A stretch of 64,000 nt of DNA, from contig CAYUZB010000004.1 of the NCBI GenBank assembly GCA_964449565.1, forward strand, positions 21,023 through 85,022, in the 5' to 3' direction. Source of the stretch: Granulosicoccus sp964449565. Lineage in GTDB: Bacteria > Pseudomonadota > Gammaproteobacteria > Granulosicoccales > Granulosicoccaceae. The position numbers and the translations under genes are program-made. Shown one piece after another: positions 43,806 to 51,577 of this stretch; the stretch's first letter is position 1, and each line of letters begins with the position of its first letter. The notes below the pieces were generated by a model. The model was given only the letters and a program-made list of their open reading frames with translations, was not told the DNA's origin and searched no databases.

Positions 43806-44387
43806 TTGGCGCAACTTTATTTTTACTACTCGGCGATGAATGCCGGGAAGTCGACGTCGCTATTACAGTCGGCACATAACTATCGTGAGCAAGGCATGGA
43901 GGTAATCTTGTACACCGCCGCGCTCGATGATCGTTACGGTGTCGGCGTGGTGCGCTCGCGTATCGGCTTGCAGGAAGAAGCACGCCTGTTTGACTCCACA
44001 ACCGAGTTCTTCACCGAAATGAGCGTACTCACGGGAGACAAAAAGATTTCCTGTGTGTTGGTGGATGAGGCGCAATTTCTGAGTCATACGCAAGTTGACC
44101 AACTGGCAGAGGTAGTCGACGAACTTGGCATACCGGTATTGTGTTTTGGCATTCGTACTGATTTTCAGGGAGCACTTTTTCCAGGGTCGTCAAGATTACT
44201 GGCGATTGCGGACAAGTTGAAAGAGCTCAAGACGGTATGCACTTGTGGCAAGAAGGCGACGATGACCGTGCGGCTTGATGAGCGCGGGCAAGTCGTTGCC
44301 GCTGGTGAGCAGGTGCAAATAGGCGGTAACGAACGCTACGAATCAAAGTGCCGCCGCCACCATCGGCAATTGGTAAAAGGCTCGTAA
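43806..44387 (+). CDS. tdk: Thymidine kinase
   Basis: It phosphorylates thymidine in pyrimidine salvage. The 193-residue type II thymidine kinase has the P-loop FYYSAMNAGKSTSLL, VLVDEAQFLS (Walker B with the conserved Glu/Gln), the lasso-loop region FGIRTDFQGALFPGS, and zinc ligands in VCTCGKKA and YESKCRRHH. The start is TTG (43806), with the protein beginning MAQLYFYYSAMN, as usual for the family. It is convergent with pyrC'. Confidence 0.95.
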   Translation: MAQLYFYYSAMNAGKSTSLLQSAHNYREQGMEVILYTAALDDRYGVGVVRSRIGLQEEARLFDSTTEFFTEMSVLTGDKKISCVLVDEAQFLSHTQVDQLAEVVDELGIPVLCFGIRTDFQGALFPGSSRLLAIADKLKELKTVCTCGKKATMTVRLDERGQVVAAGEQVQIGGNERYESKCRRHHRQLVKGS

Positions 44388-44444
44388 ACCGGACGACAAG
44401 TTCTCTTTAACCTGATTGCAGTTACTGCTCCGGTTCAGTGCCGT

Positions 44445-45722
44445 CTATAGTTCGTAAAGTATTTCGTCCTTGACGACAAAGCGCACGATCTTCGCGACGC
44501 CTTTTTCGGCATCGGGGTGGTTGTGGCCGGCACTCAATGGTTGATGATCGGTGTCGGGTTTGGCATGCGGGTCGATCAGGCTGAAGTTTGCCGGTGCGCC
44601 GGGTTCACAGCGCTGGCCGTTGGCCGCGTCGTAAAGAATTTTTGTCGGGGCGGCGGTGACCTTGTCAATAAGTTCTTGCAACGACAAGGACAATCTGTCG
44701 GGTAGCTGAAGTAACAGAGGCAGGAACCAGTCATAGGCACTCAAGCCGGGTTCGCTGGTAGGGAATGGAGCGAGTCGCGCGTCGGTGTCTAGTGGTGCAT
44801 GGTCGCTACAAATGGCATTAATGACACCGTCTACAAGACCATCGCAGAGTGCTTGTCGGTCGTGTTCGCTTCTGAACGGCACAGCTGAGTGATAGCGGGT
44901 ATCGAAGCCCGCAAGATCCTTGTCTGTGTAGAAAAGGTGGTGAATGCCGACGTCGCAACTGAGTGGCAGTCCATCGGCTTTCGCCTGTCTGATCATGTTG
45001 ACGGCTCTTGCCGAGCTGACTCGTGACAGGTGCAATCGGCAGCCAGTTTCCCGGCTCAATTCGAGTAGCCTTGCAAGAGCGACAGTCTCCGCTGCGACGG
45101 GAATTTCGGGTAGCCCCAGTTGGGTTGCCATGGCACCTGCGTGGGCGCAGCCCTGAGCGCCAAGCTGCGCATCGCGAGGCGTCATGAATAAGGGCAAGTC
45201 GAATGAGGCGGCGTATTGCATTGCGCTATGCACGACATTCGTGTTGTCGATCGGGACATCTGCCTGGCCGGCAACGATACAACCGGCAGCTTGCAAGGTT
45301 GCAAGCTCCGCCAGTTGTTCGCCTGCCAGGCCAATGGTAAGTGCGGCCATAGGCAGCACGGATGCACCACGGCTGGCCGCTGCACGTTGACGGATCATCT
45401 CAACGGTTGCGACCGTATCGATTGCGGGTGAGGTATCGGGCGCGCAGACCACTTGAGTAAAACCCGCTGCGAGTGCCGCCTGAGTTTCGCTGGCAATGTT
45501 TCCTTTGCGCGTCAGGCCAGGTTCTCGCAAGCGCGTGTAGAGATCAGTAAATCCTGGCAGAAGCAGCAAAGCGCTTGCATCGATAACCTTGGTGTTCGGG
45601 TCTGTCTGATCTTGTGACTCTTCGGCATCGTTTATCGATTCGATGATGCCATCTTGTATCAGTAGGGTTTGTCGAGTTTGTTCACCGGGAATTTCTGCGT
45701 TCTTTATCAGGAGCTTGTTCAC
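44445..45722 (-). CDS. Non-catalytic dihydroorotase homologue PyrC'
   Basis: This is an amidohydrolase-fold protein of 425 residues that resembles dihydroorotase (LLPGFTDLYTRLREPGLTRKGNI ... CSDHAPL). The catalytic metal motif D-x-H-x-H is here DLYTRLREPG: both histidines are missing. Such PyrC' (PyrX) proteins form the non-catalytic partner in the aspartate carbamoyltransferase complex of pseudomonads. Its GTG overlaps the pyrB stop by 4 bp (GTGA), as expected for a stoichiometric partner. An active dihydroorotase must be encoded elsewhere. Confidence 0.88.
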   Translation of the reverse strand: MNKLLIKNAEIPGEQTRQTLLIQDGIIESINDAEESQDQTDPNTKVIDASALLLLPGFTDLYTRLREPGLTRKGNIASETQAALAAGFTQVVCAPDTSPAIDTVATVEMIRQRAAASRGASVLPMAALTIGLAGEQLAELATLQAAGCIVAGQADVPIDNTNVVHSAMQYAASFDLPLFMTPRDAQLGAQGCAHAGAMATQLGLPEIPVAAETVALARLLELSRETGCRLHLSRVSSARAVNMIRQAKADGLPLSCDVGIHHLFYTDKDLAGFDTRYHSAVPFRSEHDRQALCDGLVDGVINAICSDHAPLDTDARLAPFPTSEPGLSAYDWFLPLLLQLPDRLSLSLQELIDKVTAAPTKILYDAANGQRCEPGAPANFSLIDPHAKPDTDHQPLSAGHNHPDAEKGVAKIVRFVVKDEILYEL

Positions 45723-46702
45723 GTGCGTGCCCCTTCTTGCAAGCGTTCGCTGTTACCCATGATGATTGACATGACGGCCATGCGTACGGCAATCCCGTAA
45801 GTGACCTGTTCGAGGATCACCGATTGCGCGCCGTCGGCCACACTTGCTGCTATCTCGACTCCACGGTTGGTCGGTCCTGGATGCATGACGATAGCGTCGG
45901 GTTTGGCGAGCTTCAGTCTTTCGGGAGACAGTCCGTAATGCTTGTAGAATTCGCTACTGCTCGGCACAGCGGCGGTACGCATCCTTTCCTTTTGCAGTCG
46001 CAAGCCCATGATGACATCGGCATCGCGAAGGGCGACATCGAGGTTGTCGTAGCGTTTGACCCCTAAGGCTTCAGCCTCGGCGGGGATCAAGGTATTTGGC
46101 CCGACGATGCGGAGTTCGCCAACACCGAGTGTCACCAGGGCCGAGATGTCTGATCGGGCAACGCGTGAATGACGAATATCACCAATTAGAACGACAACAA
46201 GGTTGCTGAAGTCACCCTTATGCCGGCGAATCGTGAACATGTCGAGCATACCCTGTGTCGGGTGCGAGTGTTGGCCGTCGCCACCGTTAACAACATTGAC
46301 GTTAGGGGCAACGTGACGAGCGATGAAATGCGCCGCACCCGACTCACCGTGCCGGACAATAAACATATCGCATTGCAGTGACTCAAGAACACGCAAGGTG
46401 TCGAGCAGAGATTCGCCTTTGTTGGTTGACGAGGTGACCAGATCAACGTTGAGTATGTCTGCGCTCAGTCGCTTGGCAGCGAGTTCAAAGGCGGTGCGAG
46501 TGCGGGTGCTGTTTTCGAAAAAAAGATTGGCGACTGTTTTGCCACGCAGCAGCGGAACTTTTTTTATGGTTCGGTCGTTGACGCCGGTAAAACTTTCGGC
46601 GGTATCCAGAATGGTTGTCAAAATTTCCTTGTTCAAGCCATCCAGATCAATGAAGTGTTGCAGATCACCATTGGCGTTAAACTGAGGGTCGGGCAGGCTC
46701 AT
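45719..46702 (-). CDS. pyrB: Aspartate carbamoyltransferase catalytic chain
   Basis: It makes N-carbamoyl-aspartate from carbamoyl phosphate and aspartate in pyrimidine synthesis. The carbamoyl-phosphate motif FFENSTRTRTAFELAAKRL, the SSTNKGESLLDTL loop, the HPTQGMLDMFTI segment and MHPGPTNRGVEI mark the enzyme. The length is 327 residues with a slight N-terminal extension, as in the PyrB of pseudomonads, which needs PyrC' to be stable. It overlaps pyrR (ATGA) and pyrC' (GTGA) by 4 bp each. Confidence 0.97.
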   Translation of the reverse strand: MSLPDPQFNANGDLQHFIDLDGLNKEILTTILDTAESFTGVNDRTIKKVPLLRGKTVANLFFENSTRTRTAFELAAKRLSADILNVDLVTSSTNKGESLLDTLRVLESLQCDMFIVRHGESGAAHFIARHVAPNVNVVNGGDGQHSHPTQGMLDMFTIRRHKGDFSNLVVVLIGDIRHSRVARSDISALVTLGVGELRIVGPNTLIPAEAEALGVKRYDNLDVALRDADVIMGLRLQKERMRTAAVPSSSEFYKHYGLSPERLKLAKPDAIVMHPGPTNRGVEIAASVADGAQSVILEQVTYGIAVRMAVMSIIMGNSERLQEGART

Positions 46703-47235
46703 GCAGGGTTCTGTCGTTGATTACGTTCGTTGACGGTCACGGTCATGCTACTGGCATCAAGATTGATGTAGTGATCGAGCGGTGCATCGATGCTGTGGCC
46801 AAGCACGTCCGCGCGAATAGGAAGTTCGTGGCCACTGCGCTGAACCAGTACGGCAAGGCTGATTTTTGCCGGGCGGCCAAAGTCGAAAATTTCGTTCATC
46901 GCGGCGCGTACGGTGCGGCCGGTGCCGAGCACATCGTCGACCAGGATCACATGCCGATCTTCAATGCTGAAGGGTATATGTGATGGGCCGACAACCGGGT
47001 GCAAGCCGATGGAACTGAAGTCATCGCGGTAAAAGGCGATATTGAGCTCACCCAGAGGTTCGCTTATCAGCGGGAGCGATGCATTTATCTGTTCCAACAA
47101 GTAGCGACCTACGTCGACACCGCCGGTTCGAATGCCAATGATGACGGTATCCGGGTGGTTCTTTGCCAGGATGGTCAGCGGGGCGACCATGCTGTCCAGC
47201 CAATCGTTTACTGTTTGGTTGTCAAAGCGAGTCAT
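46699..47235 (-). CDS. pyrR: PyrR-like uracil phosphoribosyltransferase/regulator
   Basis: This 178-residue phosphoribosyltransferase-fold protein has the PRPP-binding motif VILVDDVLGTGRTVRAA and IGIRTGGVDVGRYL. PyrR is bifunctional in Gram-positives (an mRNA-binding regulator of pyr operons); in pseudomonads its regulatory role differs. It sits between ruvX (14-bp overlap) and pyrB (4-bp overlap), so all are translated from one mRNA. I see no PyrR-type RNA attenuator upstream. Confidence 0.93.
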   Translation of the reverse strand: MTRFDNQTVNDWLDSMVAPLTILAKNHPDTVIIGIRTGGVDVGRYLLEQINASLPLISEPLGELNIAFYRDDFSSIGLHPVVGPSHIPFSIEDRHVILVDDVLGTGRTVRAAMNEIFDFGRPAKISLAVLVQRSGHELPIRADVLGHSIDAPLDHYINLDASSMTVTVNERNQRQNPA

Positions 47236-47665
47236 CGGGGGCTGTGGTTTCGAACCAGGATTCCAGTATCAACGCGGCTGCGAGTGTATCTATATCGGCG
47301 TGCGATGTCTGCTTCTTGCGTTGGCCGCGTGATCGCATCGACTTGTTGAGTTCCTGTGCGGCGCGTGATGAGAATCGTTCATCGGTCTTGTGTACCGGCA
47401 TTGCAAAGCGGTGTTCCAGACGTTTCACGAAGCCTTTGACGTGATGGGTGATGTCTTGCATTTCTCCGTCGATAGTCAAGGGCCAGCCGACGATCAAGGC
47501 CTTGGGTTGCCACTCCTTGACTAGCGCGTCGAGGGCAGTCCAGTCAGGTGTACCGTTGGCGTTTTTGATCACGGTTAGTGGTGCAGCTGTGCCAAGCAAA
47601 GTGTTGCCGACGGCAACACCAATGCGTTTGCTGCCGTAGTCGAAGCCGAGCACATTGGTGCTCAC
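47222..47665 (-). CDS. ruvX: RuvX (YqgF) Holliday-junction-resolvase-like nuclease
   Basis: This is a 147-residue RNase H-fold protein; YqgF processes 16S rRNA 5' ends in E. coli and is annotated as a putative resolvase. The nucleophilic Asp is in LGFDYGSKRIGVAVGN, followed by IVGWPLTIDGEMQD, VHKTDERFSSRAAQ and the final DTLAAALIL with a catalytic Asp. It overlaps yqgE by 4 bp. Confidence 0.96.
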   Translation of the reverse strand: MSTNVLGFDYGSKRIGVAVGNTLLGTAAPLTVIKNANGTPDWTALDALVKEWQPKALIVGWPLTIDGEMQDITHHVKGFVKRLEHRFAMPVHKTDERFSSRAAQELNKSMRSRGQRKKQTSHADIDTLAAALILESWFETTAPDDSL

Positions 47666-48231
47666 GCGTGGCCAGCCTGGCCCACAATGTTGGCGAGATC
47701 GATGCCGAGCTGTTTACCAACGGCGGCACGTTTTTCGGCGATGGGCGTATGGAAAACGATGTCGACATCCGCGTCGGCTGTGAGCCACGCGTTTTCAGCA
47801 ATTTCCATTTCCAGTTGGCCTGGTGCCCAGCCAGCATGCCCGAGCAGAATCAGATGCGTCTGCGGTCCCTGTCCGTCGGCGAGCGCTTCGAGGATATCGC
47901 GCGAACTCGATAGCGCTATCTGATCATTGAATTTGCGTGTCGCTTCAAATACCTCGCCGGGTGGATGCAGCACCAGACCATGAGTCTGATCGACCGGACC
48001 ACCCCGTAGCACCGGCTCTTCGCCGAACAGGCGGTCACGCGGGTTGATGTCGAGTTGATCGAACACTTCGCTGAGCGGCATACCGAGCTCATGGTTGATG
48101 ACGACACCAAAGGCGCCCTGTTCACCATGATCCAGGATATAGACCAGCGAATCATGAAAATCATCACCCCTCAATTGGGGCATGGATAGCAGGAACTGAT
48201 GGTTCAAATCCAAGTGGCGATTTGCTCTCAA
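47662..48231 (-). CDS. yqgE: YqgE/AlgH-family protein
   Basis: This 189-residue protein of the UPF0301 family is always near ruvX in gammaproteobacteria. NHQFLLSMPQLRGDDFHDSL at the N-terminus, LVYILDHGEQGAFGVVINHE, RGGPVDQTHGLVLH and LGHAGWAPGQLEMEI are family signatures. AlgH is implicated in alginate regulation in Pseudomonas, but its mechanism is unclear. The start is a TTG at 48231; a second TTG (48213) would give the more usual MDLNHQFLLSMP beginning, so the exact start is uncertain. Confidence 0.92.
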   Translation of the reverse strand: MRANRHLDLNHQFLLSMPQLRGDDFHDSLVYILDHGEQGAFGVVINHELGMPLSEVFDQLDINPRDRLFGEEPVLRGGPVDQTHGLVLHPPGEVFEATRKFNDQIALSSSRDILEALADGQGPQTHLILLGHAGWAPGQLEMEIAENAWLTADADVDIVFHTPIAEKRAAVGKQLGIDLANIVGQAGHA

Positions 48232-48274
48232 ATGTCGATATCGTCGTGCAAAGCCTACCTGAATTGCACGGAGC

Positions 48275-49153
48275 TCAGTAACTGATCACTGAATTTCCGG
48301 ATTGGAACTCCCAGGTGCGTACGATGTACAGGATGTCCGTTTCCCTGGCGAGCTGGCCGCTCATCGGATCAAATGGGGCAGCGTCGCGTACGATCCGTAT
48401 TGCCGCATTATCCAGCACTGCGTGTCCGGACGATTTTTCAATTTTGACGCTTTCAATTTGTCCGGTCTTGTATATGCCGACAATCAGGATCAAAGAGCCG
48501 GTCAGACCTGCGCGACGAGCGTCGTCCGGATAGTTCAGGTTGCCGATGCGTTCTACGCGTTCGACCCATTTGAACATGTAATCAGCGGAGGTTGTTTTAG
48601 TGGTACTCGCGTACGCCCAATCCTTCTTCGGCCGCTTGGCTCGACGTTCTTGTGATTTGTCGATTTCGGCGGTCAGACGGGCGATTTCCAGGTTCTGTTC
48701 GACCAGGACAGCGCCTTCAGGAGCCTGGGATTCCGAGATATCTTCGTTCGTCTCATCCGTATCGACCTCAGTGTCGGAGAACACAGCCGTAATGACTTCA
48801 TCAGCGGTTGACTCATTTTGTTCCGGCGCCGTAGCCAGTAGTGGGCTCTGCGCGATACCGTCCGCGTTTTCGACCGGGCCGGAAAAGGGCGAGGTCGGTC
48901 GGGTATTTTCATCCGTATCGCCACCGCCCTCCTGGGAGGTCTGGGCAAGATAGGCCGCTTCCTCTGGCGCCTTGGCATTCTCATTAGGTTGGACCAGCAC
49001 CACCTCCAGTGCGGGCGGGCTGCGGGTGGCTGCGAGAAAGGGGCTGAAGCTGACCCCGAGTATAAACACGGCGTGAAAAGCCGCCGCCACAAACAAGGTG
49101 ACGGTCAACAGATCAAAACGCTGAGGTTCGGTGGTGAGGGCTGGGACGTTCAT
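48275..49153 (-). CDS. TonB-family protein (TonB3-like)
   Basis: This 292-residue protein has one N-terminal membrane helix (LLTVTLFVAAAFHAVFILG), a long acidic periplasmic linker (GGGDTDENTRP ... DETNEDISESQ), and a C-terminal TonB box domain (YPDDARRAGLTGSLILIVG with GHAVLDNAAIRIVRDAAPF). It sits in the conserved order gshB-tonB-yqgE-ruvX. The P. aeruginosa protein at the same place, TonB3, is required for type IV pilus assembly and twitching, so this one may serve the pili rather than iron uptake. It is separated from gshB by 12 bp. Confidence 0.85.
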   Translation of the reverse strand: MNVPALTTEPQRFDLLTVTLFVAAAFHAVFILGVSFSPFLAATRSPPALEVVLVQPNENAKAPEEAAYLAQTSQEGGGDTDENTRPTSPFSGPVENADGIAQSPLLATAPEQNESTADEVITAVFSDTEVDTDETNEDISESQAPEGAVLVEQNLEIARLTAEIDKSQERRAKRPKKDWAYASTTKTTSADYMFKWVERVERIGNLNYPDDARRAGLTGSLILIVGIYKTGQIESVKIEKSSGHAVLDNAAIRIVRDAAPFDPMSGQLARETDILYIVRTWEFQSGNSVISY

Positions 49154-49165
49154 ACGGACGCAAGT

Positions 49166-50140
49166 TTAGGTCAGGCTGGCATCCAATGCGTCAAGATAGT
49201 CGTCGGCTATGCCCGGTTTGTAATCGTGGCCGTCGATGTCCCGCTGCATATGAGCATCCAATTCGCGAACACAGGTAGGGCTGGTGACGTTGATTTCGGT
49301 CAGATAGCTGCCGATGACGTCGAGGCCAACGAACAACAGGCCGCGTTCCAACAGGCTGGGCGCGACCGTGTCGACAATGCGTTGCTCAGCAGCCGTGATC
49401 GGCACTGGCACGCCACGCCCGCCAGCGGCCAGATTACCGCGCGTTTCTCCCTGGGCAGGGATTCGGGCGAGGGCGAATGGGACTGCGCGGCCGTTAACGA
49501 CCAGCACGCGCTTGTCGCCGTCGACGATTTCAGGAATGTAGCGCTGCGCCATGATCTGCCGGCTGTCATCGAGGGTTGAGCGTTCGAGAATGATGTTGAG
49601 ATTCGGATCTGACGGGGTCAGGCGATAAATGCCGGATCCGCCCATACCATCCAGAGGCTTGATGATGGCATCCTCATGTTCCTCAATAAAGGCCTTGAGG
49701 CGTTCGCTACTGGTGGTTACCAGCATCGGCGGGCAAAGTTCGCTGAACCCGGCAGTGGATAGTTTTTCATTGACATCGCGTAAGGAGCTTGGACGATTGC
49801 TGACCAGAACGCCTTTTTTTGCCGCTTGCTCGAGCAGATAGGTGGTGTAAATGTAATCCATGTCAAAGGGCGGGTCCTTGCGCATCAAAATGATGTCGTT
49901 TTCTGTCAAGGGTGCATCGACGGGTTCTTCACTGCTAAACCAACGATCGTTGTCATCGAACACTTCCACCTTGCGGCGTCGGGCGAAAACCTCCCCCTTG
50001 TCAATATAAATATCGCGCTGGTCGATGCAGTGAATCGTCCAGCCGCGAGCGCTGGCGGCCAGCATCATCGCAAGGGTGGTATCTTTATAAGGAGTAATGG
50101 ATTCGATGGGATCCATTACCACGCCGAGAGTGCGACTCAT
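49166..50140 (-). CDS. gshB: Glutathione synthetase
   Basis: It joins gamma-glutamylcysteine and glycine in an ATP-dependent reaction. The 324-residue ATP-grasp protein has VVMDPIESITPYKDTTLAM at the N-terminus, IIKPLDGMGGSGIYRL, QRYIPEIVDGDKRVLVV and VGLDVIGSYLTEINVTSPT with NVTSPT metal ligands. It starts at the ATG at 50140 and is divergent from pilG, with a 134-bp shared upstream region. It is probably the first gene of the tonB-yqgE-ruvX-pyr operon. Confidence 0.97.
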   Translation of the reverse strand: MSRTLGVVMDPIESITPYKDTTLAMMLAASARGWTIHCIDQRDIYIDKGEVFARRRKVEVFDDNDRWFSSEEPVDAPLTENDIILMRKDPPFDMDYIYTTYLLEQAAKKGVLVSNRPSSLRDVNEKLSTAGFSELCPPMLVTTSSERLKAFIEEHEDAIIKPLDGMGGSGIYRLTPSDPNLNIILERSTLDDSRQIMAQRYIPEIVDGDKRVLVVNGRAVPFALARIPAQGETRGNLAAGGRGVPVPITAAEQRIVDTVAPSLLERGLLFVGLDVIGSYLTEINVTSPTCVRELDAHMQRDIDGHDYKPGIADDYLDALDASLT

Positions 50141-50274
50141 TTATTTTCTCTGCTCAAGCTTGAAAGGGCTGTTGAAAATTTAAGTTTAAATTACAGTATC
50201 GCATGCGTGACTGATAGCCTGCCATCGGATACTCTTGTCGTTCTAATAAAAGGTAAACCGAATCGACGCATAAC

Positions 50275-50772
50275 ATGACGCGAACCGGCGAGCAAATTAC
50301 CCCAGCGACACCTCGACCTTCGGGCGACTGCATTGTCCTGCTGGTTGATGACAGCAAGACCATTCGGCGCACTGCAGCGAGCTATCTCGGCAAGGCGGGC
50401 TATTCCGTTGTCACGGCAAGTGACGGCTTCGAGGCCTTGTCAAAAGTCGTTGAATATCGTCCGGCAGTCATATTCGTGGATATAGTCATGCCTCGTCTGG
50501 ACGGCTACCAGACTTGCGCACTGATCAAAAATAATGCGGAATACCGAAATATCCCGGTGGTCATGCTGTCGAGTAATGATGGTTTGTTCGATAAGGCACG
50601 TGGCCGGGTCGTGGGCAGCAATGCGCATGTATCCAAACCGTTCACCGAAGATAGTTTGCTTGATGCGCTGAAAGTGCATCTTGCAGTGCCGTCGGCCATG
50701 GAGTCTCAGGACAGAACGCCGGACAAGACGGCCGTCAAAGCATCCACTCAACCTGTTTCTACGGAGGTCTGA
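50275..50772 (+). CDS. pilG: PilG-like response regulator
   Basis: This is a single-receiver-domain regulator of 165 residues. The phosphoryl Asp is in IFVDIVMPRLDGY, the acidic pocket in LLVDDSKTIRRT, the Thr/Ser in VVMLSSNDG and the Lys in HVSKPF. An N-terminal 17 residues and a basic, low-complexity C-terminal 35 residues extend the domain. PilG promotes pilus extension and cAMP production in pseudomonads. It is divergent from gshB and is the first gene of the Pil-Chp operon, 2 bp before pilH. Confidence 0.93.
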   Translation: MTRTGEQITPATPRPSGDCIVLLVDDSKTIRRTAASYLGKAGYSVVTASDGFEALSKVVEYRPAVIFVDIVMPRLDGYQTCALIKNNAEYRNIPVVMLSSNDGLFDKARGRVVGSNAHVSKPFTEDSLLDALKVHLAVPSAMESQDRTPDKTAVKASTQPVSTEV

Positions 50773-50774
50773 TC

Positions 50775-51143
50775 TTGGCGGACATTCTGCTCGTCGAGGA
50801 TTCGCCGACTGACGCTCACGCCTATAGCGCCATCCTTCGATCGGATGGGCATGTGGTGCGCACAGCGGTAAATGGTGAAGAAGGGATCGATATGGCCCGC
50901 ATGCATCATCCCGATGTTGTTTTGATGGATATCGTGATGCCGGGCGTCAATGGGTTTGAGGCAACACGTGAGCTGCGGCGTGATGCAGAGACGCGCGACA
51001 TACCCGTGATCATTCTGTCAACCAAAGATCAGGAGACCGATCGTATCTGGGGTTTGCGACAGGGGGCGATAGATTATCTGGTTAAGCCGGTTCAGCGCGC
51101 TGCCTTACTGCAAAGCATCGATTCGGCTCTGGCCAGCGCGTGA
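50775..51143 (+). CDS. pilH: PilH-like response regulator
   Basis: This is a 122-residue CheY-like receiver. The Asp pocket is ILLVEDSPTD, phosphorylation site DVVLMDIVMPGVNGF, Thr/Ser region VIILSTKDQETD, and the Lys in DYLVKPVQ. PilH opposes PilG in control of pilus retraction. Its start is a TTG (50775) with an excellent GGAGG 7 bases upstream. The stop overlaps the next gene's GTG (GTGA). Confidence 0.95.
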   Translation: MADILLVEDSPTDAHAYSAILRSDGHVVRTAVNGEEGIDMARMHHPDVVLMDIVMPGVNGFEATRELRRDAETRDIPVIILSTKDQETDRIWGLRQGAIDYLVKPVQRAALLQSIDSALASA

Positions 51144-51577
51144 GCAAGTCGCACTTACTCTTTTTAGCAGGTGAGCACGCGCTCGCAGCACCTGCCGACG
51201 TTGTACAAGCGGTGCACGATTCCCTGGATATTCAACAGGTGGCGGGAACCAAGTCCTGGTTCAAGGGGCTTGCGGTCGCTAATGGCAAATTGTTACCGGT
51301 GACTGATCTATGTGAGTTTCTGGGCCAGCGCAGTGCATCGGGGCACACGATAGAATTGTCCGAGTCGGTGGGAATTGCCGGGCTCAAGGTCGATGATGTT
51401 TTCGGTTTGAGTGATGCGATAGCTGATCGGCGTAGTACCGAAGAAGGCGTGCCGGCAAATATGGCTGTTACCCCCTGGGTCATCAGTGATGCTGGACGCG
51501 AGTATCGCGTCATTGATGTCGAGGCGATGCTGGTGCGACCAGAATTCATTGACATTGCTGAGTCATCAGGTTTATGA
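51140..51577 (+). CDS. pilI: PilI-like CheW adaptor
   Basis: This 145-residue CheW-domain protein links the receptor PilJ to the kinase ChpA. LFLAGEHALAAPADVVQAV, GLAVANGKLLPVTDLCEFL and VGIAGLKVDDVFGL fit CheW folds. It begins with GTG (51140), overlapping the pilH stop, and ends overlapping the start of pilJ by 4 bp (ATGA). Confidence 0.88.
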   Translation: MSKSHLLFLAGEHALAAPADVVQAVHDSLDIQQVAGTKSWFKGLAVANGKLLPVTDLCEFLGQRSASGHTIELSESVGIAGLKVDDVFGLSDAIADRRSTEEGVPANMAVTPWVISDAGREYRVIDVEAMLVRPEFIDIAESSGL

